Positions 26,137 through 34,311 of a DNA stretch of 64,000 bases are shown piece by piece (the first letter of the stretch is position 1; each line of letters starts with the position of its first letter). Source of the DNA: Streptomyces sp. NBC_01445 (GTDB lineage Bacteria > Actinomycetota > Actinomycetes > Streptomycetales > Streptomycetaceae); the NCBI RefSeq assembly GCF_035918235.1, contig NZ_CP109485.1, forward strand, positions 1,798,001 through 1,862,000, in the 5' to 3' direction. The notes under the pieces were generated by a model. The model did not search any database. It was not told the origin of the DNA and was given only the letters and a program-made list of their open reading frames with translations. The translations under genes were made by a program, and so were the position numbers.

Positions 26137-27501
26137 TCAGTAGCCCGTGCCGCGCTTGACCTGGGCCCGCTCGATCTCATGGGTCGCACCCTTGTCGTCC
26201 AACGTGCGACACGCGTCGTCAATGTCCTGGCTCAGGCGATCGATCTGCTCGCGGCTCAGGGTCTCCTTGACCAGGGCACGCATGATCTTCACCCCCTCCG
26301 CGTTGGGCGGGAGCGTGTACGCCGGCACCATCCAGCCGCGCTCGGCCGCGAGTTGCCAGGCGACGTCGGACTCGTCGTAGGCGTGCTTGCCGGCGAGACG
26401 GAAAGCCACCAGCGGCAGCTGCTCGAGGTCGCTCCCGATCACTTCGAAGCGGCCGCTGCTCCGCAGGTTGTCCGCCAGCGCGTGGGCGTTCTCCTGCAAC
26501 ATCTTCATGACGTAGGTGTAGCCCTGGCGACCGAGCCGGACGAAGTTGTAGTACTGCGCGAGCATCATCGACGCGCCGGTGGAGAAGTTCAGGGTGAACG
26601 TCGCGTCGGTCTTGCCCAAGTAGTTCTCGAGGAACACGAGATCCTTGGGCAGGTCGGACTCCTCGCGGAAGACCAGCCAGCCGATGCCGGGGTAGACCAG
26701 GCCGTACTTGTGTCCCGAGACGTTGATCGAACGGACCTGCTCGAGCCGGAAGTCCCACTTCGAGTCCGGGTAGAGGAAGGGCCACACGAATGCGCCACTG
26801 GCTCCGTCGACGTGGATCGGGATGTCGAGGTCCCGCTCCTTGCGGACGTCCCGCAGGAGCTTGTCGATCCCGACGACGTCGTCCTTGTGGCCGGTGAACG
26901 TGGTGCCGAGGACGGCCACGACGCCGATCGTGTTCTCGTCGAGGAGAGGCTCCACGTCCTCCGGGCCGATCGTGTACTTGCCCTCGGCAAGCGGCACGAT
27001 CCGCGGCTCGACGTCGAAGTAGCGGCAGAACTTCTCCCACACGACGTGGACGTCCCCGCCGAAGATCAAGTTGGGTCGGTCTACCGACAGATTGGCCGCC
27101 TGGCGGCGCTTCCGCCACTTCCACTTCAGCGACAGCGCCCCGAGCATGATCGCCTCGGACGAGCCCTGGGTCCGACATCCGGTGGTCCTGCCCGGCGCGT
27201 TGAAGAGGTCGGCGAGCATGCGCACGCAACGCTGCTCGATCTCGGCGGAAATCGGGTACTCCGCATGGTCGATGAAATTGCGGTGGAGATTCTCGGCGAT
27301 GATCCGCTGCGCCTCCGGCTCCATCCACGTGGTGACAAACGTGGCGAGATTACGCTGCGGGTCACCCTCCATGGCGAGGTCCACATCCAGCAGCCTCATT
27401 GCGTCCGTCGCAGCCATGCCTTCCTCGGGGAAGGTCTCCGAGGGAGCGGGCACGGTCAGGAATCGGTTGCCGAACAGGGCTGCTTCATCACCCTTAGTCA
27501 T
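26137..27501 (-). CDS. gadB: Glutamate decarboxylase
   Basis: 454 residues from an ATG at 27501. It is a PLP-dependent group II decarboxylase of the bacterial GadA/B type: TTWMEPEAQRIIAENLHRNF, CRTQGSSEAIMLGALSLKWK, IHVDGASGAFVWPFLYP, and the Schiff-base Lys in NVSGHKYGLVYPG (about residue 265). It converts glutamate to GABA with proton consumption, giving acid resistance or GABA supply. No antiporter gene lies next to it. The ribosome binding site is weak, and an in-frame extension upstream looks non-coding. Confidence 0.95.
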   Translation of the reverse strand: MTKGDEAALFGNRFLTVPAPSETFPEEGMAATDAMRLLDVDLAMEGDPQRNLATFVTTWMEPEAQRIIAENLHRNFIDHAEYPISAEIEQRCVRMLADLFNAPGRTTGCRTQGSSEAIMLGALSLKWKWRKRRQAANLSVDRPNLIFGGDVHVVWEKFCRYFDVEPRIVPLAEGKYTIGPEDVEPLLDENTIGVVAVLGTTFTGHKDDVVGIDKLLRDVRKERDLDIPIHVDGASGAFVWPFLYPDSKWDFRLEQVRSINVSGHKYGLVYPGIGWLVFREESDLPKDLVFLENYLGKTDATFTLNFSTGASMMLAQYYNFVRLGRQGYTYVMKMLQENAHALADNLRSSGRFEVIGSDLEQLPLVAFRLAGKHAYDESDVAWQLAAERGWMVPAYTLPPNAEGVKIMRALVKETLSREQIDRLSQDIDDACRTLDDKGATHEIERAQVKRGTGY

Positions 27502-27758
27502 ATGACGATTCAAACAGCGCTGGTGCAGCCCCGGCGGGGGACACGCCGAGACAAAGAGCGAGGCTCCGAACTGGCTGCGGCCCCGCGCGCATGGAACAGC
27601 CCTTTCTTCGGGGAAAAGCGCCGACCAGCCTCCCAAAGGTCGTCGGCTCGTCTGACCCCACACCGACCCACCCAACTCCCCTCCCGTCTGCCGGAAGAAC
27701 ACGTCCTGGCGTGGGTCGGTGATTCAATCGTCGCTTCTCCTGCTGTCGCAGAAGCCGT

Positions 27759-28253
27759 TCACACAACTTGTGAGATCTTGTACGCGATTCCGCCTTCGAT
27801 CAGATACCCCGAGCCCACGCAGACGACGTCGTTCAGCCATGCGTATCGCTTCGCCCCCGTTTCGAAGAGGGGGTTTGTCCGGAAGTAATAGCGGGCGGGG
27901 TCGACTCGGTGCCTCGTGGCGGGATCGGCCATGTCGGCCCGCAGTTCGGGTGGGGTTACCCAGCGGCCGCCGTAGGTCATGTGCAGCAGGTCGCCGTCGT
28001 ACGTCCGCAATGTCAGCCGGACGTCGAGCGTCATCACCCCGTCGGGGCGGAACAGCGTCCAGTCCCCACCCCCGGGGAGCACCTCTCCGCGTAGCCTCGG
28101 CCCCTCGAACGTCCCTCCGGCGGAGCCGAAGAGGACCCGTCGGCCCAACGGGCCGGGGCCGATGTCCAGCCGCGGGTCCAAGTCCACGGCCATGTCGAAG
28201 AGATGCGTCGTCTTGATCTCGTCGATGTCTTTCAGCCGAGCGTCTGCAGCCAT
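27759..28253 (-). CDS. DUF3237 family protein
   Basis: 164 residues from an ATG at 28253 (GGTGAGGGG upstream). Conserved features include LGRRVLFGSAGGTFEGPRLR, GEVLPGGGDWTLFRPDGVMT, DVRLTLRTYDG and YYFRTNPLFETGAKRYAWLN, the standard DUF3237 layout (a beta-barrel fold). Members occur with aromatic and steroid catabolism genes but have no proven reaction. It starts six bases after the NTF2-like gene ends, so the two form an operon. Confidence 0.9.
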   Translation of the reverse strand: MAADARLKDIDEIKTTHLFDMAVDLDPRLDIGPGPLGRRVLFGSAGGTFEGPRLRGEVLPGGGDWTLFRPDGVMTLDVRLTLRTYDGDLLHMTYGGRWVTPPELRADMADPATRHRVDPARYYFRTNPLFETGAKRYAWLNDVVCVGSGYLIEGGIAYKISQVV

Positions 28254-28259
28254 GTCCCC

Positions 28260-28733
28260 TCACCTTTGAATTGGTTCGATCCCAGGAGTGGAGGGCGCGA
28301 ACGCGGCTGTTCCGAACAGCTTTCGCCTGACCGCGTCCGTCGAGACGCCTGACTGTGCACAGAGCTCCGACAGATCGAAGAAGAATCGCTCGCCTGCGAT
28401 CAGGCCGTCCTTGAAGGCGAACTGAATGAACACCGGCAACTCGGCTCGTCTGCCGTTGGGGTGCACGCCGAACCGGTCACCCGTCATCGTCATCTTCACC
28501 GTCCCCCAGCAGACCAGTGCGTCGCCGTCGGCAGCGTGGCCTTCGAGAGCGACCTGGTAGTCAGGGAAGGAGGCGAAGAACCCGGTCAGCGCCTTTTCGT
28601 TCGCGGCCCGGCCTTGAGCCCTCGTCCCGAAAGCCGGGGCGTCCAGGACCATGTCCCGGTGGAAGAGCTCCATGGCTGCGGGCACGTCCTGCCGGCTCTT
28701 TGCGGTGGCCAACGCCTGCGCCAGCTCAGACAT
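28260..28733 (-). CDS. NTF2-like (SnoaL-type) protein
   Basis: 157 residues from the ATG at 28733; a TTG at 28748 lies at better spacing from a strong AGGAGG and may be the true start. The sequence (LATAKSRQDVPAAMELFHRD, FFASFPDYQVALEGHAADGD, ALVCWGTVKMTMTGDRF, ELPVFIQFAFKDGLIAGERF) is a cone-shaped NTF2-like fold used by polyketide cyclases, isomerases and binding proteins. It is the first gene of an operon with the DUF3237 gene. A palindrome about 55 bases upstream probably controls it. Confidence 0.85.
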   Translation of the reverse strand: MSELAQALATAKSRQDVPAAMELFHRDMVLDAPAFGTRAQGRAANEKALTGFFASFPDYQVALEGHAADGDALVCWGTVKMTMTGDRFGVHPNGRRAELPVFIQFAFKDGLIAGERFFFDLSELCAQSGVSTDAVRRKLFGTAAFAPSTPGIEPIQR

Positions 28734-28785
28734 TCGACGGCTGTCCAAGTCGCACACACCTCCTGATTGTCCGTCCCAGGAAATA

Positions 28786-28807
28786 AACGTACGATCGGTC
28801 GTACGTT
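28786..28807. promoter_or_regulatory. TetR-type palindromic operator
   Basis: Perfect 9-base inverted repeats AACGTACGA (28786-28794) and TCGTACGTT (28799-28807) with a four-base centre, just upstream of the NTF2/DUF3237 operon and of a small plus-strand reading frame. The form is typical of TetR-family operators. No TetR gene is directly adjacent; the nearest (29184-29756) has its own distinct operators. Confidence 0.65.
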
Positions 28808-28838
28808 ATTGGCAAGAGAAATCCGGCAGGAAGGGGCG

Positions 28839-29057
28839 ATGAGCGAAGTGGAACAGCGGGACGTTGTCCGTTCGGCCGACGGCGCTGACGTGGTGACGCC
28901 GGATCCGCACATGCCAGTTCCGCCCCCAGGGCCGGGACGGCCTGCGGCAGCACCAGCCTTCCGGCGCGGCCCGCAGCCTCGTAAGGACCAGGTGAGTACT
29001 CACCTTGGACAGCCGGGCCGCAGCGGTCCGCGCCCTGGCCGCACAACCCACCCATGA
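28839..29057 (+). CDS. Doubtful small ORF, possibly the start of a lost gene
   Basis: A 72-residue reading frame with an excellent ribosome binding site (AGGAAGGGG) directly after the palindromic operator. The first 25 residues (MSEVEQRDVVRSADGADVVT) look like real coding sequence; the rest is Pro/Arg-rich and resembles out-of-frame high-GC DNA. It may be the surviving 5' end of the gene that the operator once controlled. I do not recognise a family. Confidence 0.3.
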   Translation: MSEVEQRDVVRSADGADVVTPDPHMPVPPPGPGRPAAAPAFRRGPQPRKDQVSTHLGQPGRSGPRPGRTTHP

Positions 29058-29183
29058 CGCGGGCCATCTCGCCCCAACACCTGGACGTAATCGCGGAGTT
29101 CAGGTCCACAGGTCGAGCCGACAGGGCGCCCGCGATACGGCTGATCACGGCCCTTGCACGTGCGGCCTTTGCGACCGGCCGGG

Positions 29184-29756
29184 TCAGGAGTCGGCGGGCC
29201 GGGTTCTCAGTCCGTCGAGGATGAGGTCCAGGATGCGGGCAGCGCGGACCTCGCAGTCCTCGCCGGGCGGGATACGCCACAGGACGCTGAGCTGGAGGAG
29301 CACGTCCTGCGGGTCGGTGCCCGGTTTGAGGTCGCCGGACGCGCTGCCGGCGTCGAGCAGGACGGCGATGGCTCCGAGGAAGGGTTCATAGTTCTTGTCG
29401 TCGAGGCCCCCGTTGGTCGCCGCGTGAATGACCTCGGAGACGCCGTACTTGAGCCTCCCGTATCGGGAGACTTCCTCGAACCAGCGGCGCAGGGCATCGA
29501 GAGGGGGCAGATCGGCCGCGAGGGCGTGGGCGAGGTCGATGACCTTCTGGATCTCGTGGTGGTAGAGCTCCACGATCAATGCCTCGCGGGTGGGGAAGTG
29601 CCGGTACAACGTCCCCACCCCGACCCCGGCCTGCTTGGCGATGCCCGTCATGGAGGCCCCCGAGGACGCGGCGAAGGCTTCACCGGCGACCTCGAGGATG
29701 CGGGCCCGGTTGGTCAGCGCGTCGGAGCGGGGGGCGCGGGCAGAAGGTGGGGTCAT
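29184..29756 (-). CDS. TetR/AcrR family repressor
   Basis: 190 residues. The HTH (RILEVAGEAFAASSGASMTG, IAKQAGVGVGTLYRHFPTRE) is canonical; the C-terminal helical domain (ALRRWFEEVSRYGRLKYG, LLDAGSASGDLKPGTDPQDV) resembles regulators with SBP56-like effector pockets. It is divergent from the NAD-dependent reductase gene, and two copies of one palindrome lie between them, so it very likely represses that gene and itself. The inducer is probably a substrate of the reductase (inference). Confidence 0.93.
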   Translation of the reverse strand: MTPPSARAPRSDALTNRARILEVAGEAFAASSGASMTGIAKQAGVGVGTLYRHFPTREALIVELYHHEIQKVIDLAHALAADLPPLDALRRWFEEVSRYGRLKYGVSEVIHAATNGGLDDKNYEPFLGAIAVLLDAGSASGDLKPGTDPQDVLLQLSVLWRIPPGEDCEVRAARILDLILDGLRTRPADS

Positions 29757-29784
29757 GGCTGGTCCGATCGGTCCGGTTGCAAAG

Positions 29785-29831
29785 CGGAAGGGCTTCCGTT
29801 ACGTTCGGAAAGCAATACGGAAGGGCTTCCG
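29785..29831. promoter_or_regulatory. Twin TetR operators between repressor and reductase
   Basis: The 14-base palindrome CGGAAGGGCTTCCG occurs twice, at 29785-29798 and 29818-29831, exactly 33 bases apart (about three helical turns) and on the same face of the DNA. Both lie in the 107-base divergent promoter region. The half-site is CGGAAG. Cooperative binding of two TetR dimers would block both promoters. Confidence 0.8.
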
Positions 29832-29863
29832 TTTAATCCTGTCACACTCCATGGAGGACAGCC

Positions 29864-30886
29864 ATGCCGGAAACGGTTCTGGTCACCGGAGGCAGCGGCT
29901 ATGTCGCCGGCTGGTGCATCGTCGAGCTGCTGCACCGCGGCTACCGCGTGCGCACCACCGTGCGCAGCCATGGCAAGGAGCAGGCGGTGAGCGAAGCCGT
30001 CGCCACCCAGGCGGACACGGCCGGCCGGCTGGAGTTCGCGATCGCCGACCTCACGGCGGACGAGGGCTGGGACGCCGCGGTCAAAGGTGTCGACCACGTC
30101 CTGCACGTCGCTTCCCCCCTGGGCGGCGCCGTCACCGACAACTCGGACGCCATGATCGCCCCCGCGCGCGACGGGGCCCTGCGCGTACTGCGCGCCGCCA
30201 CCGAGGCCGGGGCGCGGCGCGTAGTGATGACGTCCGCGGCGAACACCGCCAGCCCCTCCTCCTACAGCGAAGAGGGCGTCACCGACGAGGCCCTGTGGAC
30301 CGACCCCGACGACCCGACACTGATCCCCTATCGCCGCTCCAAGACGCTCGCCGAACGCGCCGCCTGGGACTTCATGGCCACCTACGACGGCCCCACCGAA
30401 CTCACCACGGTCCTGCCCGGTGCCGTCTTCGGGCCGATCCTGGCCACCAGCACCATCGGCTCGGTCGGCATCGTCCAGCGCATGCTCGCCGGCGCCATGC
30501 GGGGTGTGCCGCGCATCGGCCTGGAGATCGTTGACGTCCGCGACCTCGCCGACATCCACATCCGCGCCATGACCTCGCCCCAGGCCGCGGGCGAACGCTT
30601 CCTCGCCACCGGAGAGTTCACCTGGATGCTGGACATGGCCCACGCCCTGCGGGAGGAACTGGGCGAGGGCGGCCACCGGGTCTCCACCCGCCGGATCCCC
30701 GACCTCGCCGTCCGCCTCACGGCCCGTTTCCGCGACCCGTCACTGCGTGACATCACCCCGGCCCTGGGACGCCGCAACCGCCACAGCACCGCCAAGGCGC
30801 ACCGCATCCTGGAATGGCAGCCGCGCCCGGCCCGCGAGACCGTCATCGACTGCGGCCGCAGCCTCCTGGCCCACGGCGCCGTGTAA
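29864..30886 (+). CDS. NAD(P)-dependent epimerase/reductase (extended SDR)
   Basis: 340 residues. The N-terminus has the extended-SDR nucleotide loop VTGGSGYVAGWCIVELLHRG, and the active site is the Y-x-x-x-K in IPYRRSKTLAERAAWDF. The family includes dihydroflavonol-4-reductase-like and aldehyde-reductase-like enzymes that reduce carbonyls with NADPH. Preceding it is a promoter region with two TetR operators. The ATG at 29864 is preceded by ATGGAGGAC, a usable ribosome binding site. Confidence 0.92.
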   Translation: MPETVLVTGGSGYVAGWCIVELLHRGYRVRTTVRSHGKEQAVSEAVATQADTAGRLEFAIADLTADEGWDAAVKGVDHVLHVASPLGGAVTDNSDAMIAPARDGALRVLRAATEAGARRVVMTSAANTASPSSYSEEGVTDEALWTDPDDPTLIPYRRSKTLAERAAWDFMATYDGPTELTTVLPGAVFGPILATSTIGSVGIVQRMLAGAMRGVPRIGLEIVDVRDLADIHIRAMTSPQAAGERFLATGEFTWMLDMAHALREELGEGGHRVSTRRIPDLAVRLTARFRDPSLRDITPALGRRNRHSTAKAHRILEWQPRPARETVIDCGRSLLAHGAV

Positions 30887-31566
30887 CGGATACGGATACG
30901 GCGGCTCGCCGAACCACGCTCACCGGCGGCAGCAGTGTCCGGCCCGGGATCTCACAAACGACCAGTTGCGAGAGTTCCGTTCCGTCCGTGCCGTCGGCAA
31001 CGGCCGGTTCACCGACATGTTTCGTCCGTCCCGGAGCCGGCGGCACGGCACGGCGGTCCAGTGTCCCCGCCACCTTCCTGAAGGAGATTCCGCTCCCGTG
31101 GCACCACCCCGCACGCAACCGCGACCAGCCGCAAACAGATGGGGGCTCCCGCCCCGCAAATGCGGCCGCCCCGCCGGGCCGGCCCGCGTCATGACGAACG
31201 TACGGGTCCTGCTGTAGACCGACGCACTCGTGACGGAGAGCGGCGAGGCCACCGGTCTGGAACCGCAGCGCGTCGCCGACGCGGCGATCGCCCACTACTC
31301 GGCACGTCTACGGCGCACCGGCACAAGTCGCCAAAGGCATTCGAGGATTCCCCCAGAAGCGGCCCGAAGCATCCTGAACGCCCCACCCGAGCGGCCCCGT
31401 GGCCATACCCACGGGGCCGCTGACGCGCCGACCCGAGACTCACTTTGGCTGGACCCCGACATGGGTTCGGCGGCCATCCGTGATCACGGTGCGTGCGACC
31501 GCCGAATCGCCAGGACAGTCGTCGCGGCTGCAAGACGAACAGCGGGCCCAAAGCGGGCGTCCGGGC
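30887..31566. other. Gene-free stretch with terminator hairpin
   Basis: About 680 bases after the reductase gene. Small ORFs on both strands lack support. The only clear element is the hairpin at 31391-31420. Confidence 0.4.
31391..31420. terminator. Strong 12-bp hairpin
   Basis: Perfect arms GCGGCCCCGTGG (31391-31402) and CCACGGGGCCGC (31409-31420) with a six-base loop. It lies between the convergent reductase and flavin/F420 oxidoreductase genes and probably terminates transcription from both sides. Confidence 0.75.
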
Positions 31567-32022
31567 TCAGCCCTCGGGGGCGGTGGCCGGTTCGATGACG
31601 ACGATCGGGATCTCGCGGTCCGTCTTCGCCTGGTACTCGTCGTACGCGGGCCAGTGCTTGACCATCAGCGGCCAGTAAGCGGCCCGCTCCTCGGCGGTCG
31701 CGGTACGGGCCGTGCCCTGCAGGATGGTGGGCCCGACCTGGATCCGCACCTCGGGGTGCTCCCGCAGGTTGCGGTACCAGAGCGGGTGCGCGGGGTCACC
31801 GCCCTTGGACGCGACGATCAGGTAGGCGCCGTCCGCCTCACCGTAGATGAGCGGCGTACGCACCGGATCACCCGACTTGCGACCGATGGTGGTCAGCAGC
31901 AAGGTCTGAGTGCCGTTCCAGTACTGGCCCTCGGCCCCGTTGGCCACGTACTGCTTGACGTGGTCCAGCTGCCAGGTGCCCGGCTTGGGGTCGGTCGGGT
32001 GGTCCCAGTCGATAGTGGTCAC
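31567..32022 (-). CDS. Deazaflavin (F420)-dependent nitroreductase-family oxidoreductase
   Basis: 151 residues from a GTG at 32022 (GGGAG seven bases upstream). It matches the Ddn-type split-barrel family: LLLTTIGRKSGDPVRTPLIY, GAYLIVASKGGDPAHPLWYR, NLREHPEVRIQVG, and AEERAAYWPLMVKHWPAYDE. Members bind F420 or lipophilic quinones and reduce quinones, nitro compounds or xenobiotics. It is monocistronic. Confidence 0.93.
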   Translation of the reverse strand: MTTIDWDHPTDPKPGTWQLDHVKQYVANGAEGQYWNGTQTLLLTTIGRKSGDPVRTPLIYGEADGAYLIVASKGGDPAHPLWYRNLREHPEVRIQVGPTILQGTARTATAEERAAYWPLMVKHWPAYDEYQAKTDREIPIVVIEPATAPEG

Positions 32023-32199
32023 GGGGAAACTCCCTGCCTTCAATGGTGAACGGTCATCGAACATCGACAACGAGCAGCAACACCCTGGGGCACGGTATTT
32101 ATGTCCGAACGGTGGGCGCGCAGGGGGCCTGTTGCCTCGGCCTGGGGCGCCGGGAGCAGGGGATGGGCGGCTTTGGGGCGCACCTTGGCCGGCCGGACG

Positions 32200-32352
32200 G
32201 GGCAGGAGGACCAGCTCGGCGCGCTCGGGCTCGTGCTGAATACCGCCGTGCTGTGGACGACCCCTTACCTGGACGCCGAAGTCGAGGAGTTGCGGGCGCT
32301 GCCGGCCGAGGAGCGCGAGCACGGCGTCCTGGACGAGGACGAGCACTGCAGG
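32200..32352 (+). pseudogene. C-terminal scrap of a Tn3-family transposase
   Basis: The plus-strand frame reads GQEDQLGALGLVLNTAVLWT, TPYLDAEVEELRALPAEERE, DEDEH. This is the well-conserved C-terminal stretch of Tn3-type transposases (GQ.DQLGALGLVLN.VVLWTT.Y...A...LR). The upstream 900 residues are gone, so this is a relic of an old insertion. Confidence 0.75.
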
Positions 32353-32511
32353 TAGATGCGGCTGGTGTGTGCGGGCCCCGGGGAATCGTGCCGGCGAGAC
32401 CGAGTCTCGCATGACGCCGGGTTGGCGCCGGGGGCGCCCACGAACCCGGACATTCCGAGGCTCGTTGGCAGCGCGAATCCAGCGTGGATGCGCGTCGGCG
32501 AGGGACGGCCG

Positions 32512-32973
32512 TTATTCCAGCCACATTCCGTCGCGCATGATGACTCTCCCGCGTAGTTCCGGCTCGCCGCGCCAAGCGCGCACAGTCCTCGGGACCACTC
32601 GTACATACAGAAAGGAACCCTCTTCCACGCGTGGATCCCAGCCGAACTTGTCGGCGAATGCCTCCGCTGCGCCTCCGGGCACCTCCTGGTCCGGGAAGCA
32701 CTCCGCCTCACCCTGGAGGAGCACCACATCGAAGGTGTCCGGTAGCGCCAGGCGCACGCGCGGCTCCTTGCGGACGTTCCGCGCAGTCACGGAAGTGGCG
32801 CTGGTGCACATCCACACTGCTCGCCCCTCCCACAAGAACCACAGCGGCACCTGGTGCGGCCCGTGATCAGGGTGAGCCGTCGACACCCATACATCCCGCT
32901 CGGTAACGAGCCGCTCCAGAGCGTCGCGCATACGCTCCGCCGTCTGCCGGCGAACGATTCCCGTGGTCTCCAT
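32512..32973 (-). CDS. Pyridoxamine-phosphate-oxidase-like split-barrel flavin/F420 enzyme
   Basis: 153 residues. The sequence LVTERDVWVSTAHPDHGPHQ, VPLWFLWEGRAVWMCTSATS, TARNVRKEPRVRLALPDTFD is typical of the PNPOx-like fold, especially the actinobacterial F420-binding branch. It probably reduces or oxidises a small molecule; the substrate is unknown. The ATG start has a modest GGTCGG upstream. Confidence 0.88.
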   Translation of the reverse strand: METTGIVRRQTAERMRDALERLVTERDVWVSTAHPDHGPHQVPLWFLWEGRAVWMCTSATSVTARNVRKEPRVRLALPDTFDVVLLQGEAECFPDQEVPGGAAEAFADKFGWDPRVEEGSFLYVRVVPRTVRAWRGEPELRGRVIMRDGMWLE

Positions 32974-33108
32974 GCGGACCGACCCTAGCCAAGCAGGCGC
33001 GAAGCGCGCCTGAGGCGCAGGACCTACTCCCAGCGACCGATGAACCCCACGGCCTTTGGCTCGGGGTGACCAACTTCGGTGCTCAGAGTGGCCAGCGGAA
33101 ATGCTCAG

Positions 33109-33767
33109 TCACACTTGTCTCCGGTAATGGCTGGCTCGTGATCGCGCCTGGTGGCTGCGTAGCCAGACGGACCAGCTGAGCCGGTGGGCCGGTGGGCCGG
33201 TGGGCCGGTGGGCCGGTGGGCCGGTGGGCCGGTGGGCGGGTGGGCCGGTGGGCCGGTGGGCCGGTGGGCCGGTGGGCGGGTGGGCCGGTGGGCGGGTGGG
33301 CCGGTGGGCCGGACCGTGAACGGGCCGGACAACAACACTGATGAACAGGCGCTGGATCTCGTTGCGGTCAGCGGGATCAGGTCGCCCGGCGTGGGGCGGT
33401 GTGCGTGTTCGTCGGCACGGACGACGGCGAGGAAGGCATGAGCCAGCATCGCGAGAGTTACCCAGCGGGCCCAGGAAAGGTAGCGGCGGACCTGGTGCTC
33501 ATCCAGTCCGGCCAGCCCCTTCTCGCTTGGGAAGGTCTCCTCCACTCGCCATCTGGAACCTGCGACCTTGATCAGGGTGGCCAGGGATGCCGACGTGGTG
33601 GAGTGACGGCGATAATAGGCGAGTTCATCGGTAGTGTGGTTGCGACTGACCAGGAGCTGGTGGTGACCCAGTGCCACCTCGACGAGGTCGATGACGGCCC
33701 AGTCGTAGAACCGCTGTCCCTTCGCGCCGCGTCCGGCCGAAAGCTTCTGCCAGGCCGGCGAGTGAGC
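33109..33767 (-). pseudogene. IS701-type transposase remnant broken by octamer expansion
   Basis: The minus strand reads AWQKLSAGRGAKGQRFYDWA, VIDLVEVALGHHQLLVSRNH, TLIKVAGSRWRVEETFPSEK, GLAGLDEHQVRRYLSWARWV, TLAMLAHAFLAVVRADEHAH, the C-terminal half of an IS701-family transposase. Near 33360 a base is missing (GCAACGAG where GCAAACGAG would keep frame). The following codons for LFISVVVRPVHGPAHR are in the shifted frame and then run into the octamer repeat. Beyond the repeat the true C-terminus LSWSVWLRSHQARSRASHYR ends at a TGA at 33109. The N-terminal half is missing. Confidence 0.85.
33181..33310. repeat. Octamer tandem repeat (GGTGGGCC)n
   Basis: About sixteen units of an eight-base repeat, GGTGGGCC, with a few GGTGGGCG variants, occupy 33181-33310. 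On the minus strand the unit GGCCCACC equals the codons for Gly-Pro-Ala-His in the surrounding transposase, so the array grew in place from a single coding unit, probably by replication slippage. The array is probably length-variable between isolates. Confidence 0.92.
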
Positions 33768-34170
33768 CTACGGCGGCACCGAACAATGCGGTGAGTCCAG
33801 CATCCATGGCCCCATTCGGCCTACGCGAGCCCTGAGTTGGGCCTCCTGGGCCGCCATTGGGCGATCGATACCGAAAGCTTTCCGCACGCCTCTCGCTCGG
33901 CATGACCGACGTCAGGCGCATGCCGGTTTGACATCCACGAGTGACATCAACGGCGCCGGACGGCAGCACACTTGTAGGTTGCTGTGTGGACCGAGCCACC
34001 GCTGGCAGCTACGGCCGGGGCGTACGTCGATCGAACTCCCGAAGCGAGTGTCGACCGCTCACCCGTGCTGGGAGAGCGCCGGACCAGTCGAGATCTCTAG
34101 CCACGCGCCTACCGTGCGGGACGAACCAGCCCTCAACGAGAAGGATGACCGCCATCTCTTGTCTTGCGTG
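33768..34170. other. Gene-free stretch before the TnpB element
   Basis: About 400 bases with no supported gene, lying between the IS701 relic and the left side of the TnpB element. The missing N-terminal half of the IS701 transposase is not here, so this sequence has a different origin. Confidence 0.35.
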
Positions 34171-34311
34171 GGTATCCCCGGCTTCAGCCGGGGTGGGAAA
34201 CGCATCTCGGGGCTGCTGTGACGGGTCATGTGTGCATGGGTGTTCTGTCTGCGGAGGGGTTGTCAGTGGCCTCGGTTATGTTGCTGTCAAGAGCCGAAGG
34301 GGGTGGGCCGG
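34171..34311 (+). mobile_element. Probable left end of the TnpB element with subterminal hairpin
   Basis: A hairpin CCCCGGC (34176-34182), loop TTCA, GCCGGGG (34187-34193) lies 120 bases upstream of the tnpB start. IS200/IS605-family ends carry such hairpins instead of inverted terminal repeats. The exact left cleavage point cannot be fixed without an empty-site comparison. Confidence 0.5.

Noticed and set aside
25951..27888. Plus-strand ORF of 645 codons
   Set aside because: Antisense to gadB; no start signal or homology.
33181..33310. Possible CRISPR array
   Set aside because: The repeat has an eight-base unit with no spacers; it is a simple tandem expansion inside a transposase gene.
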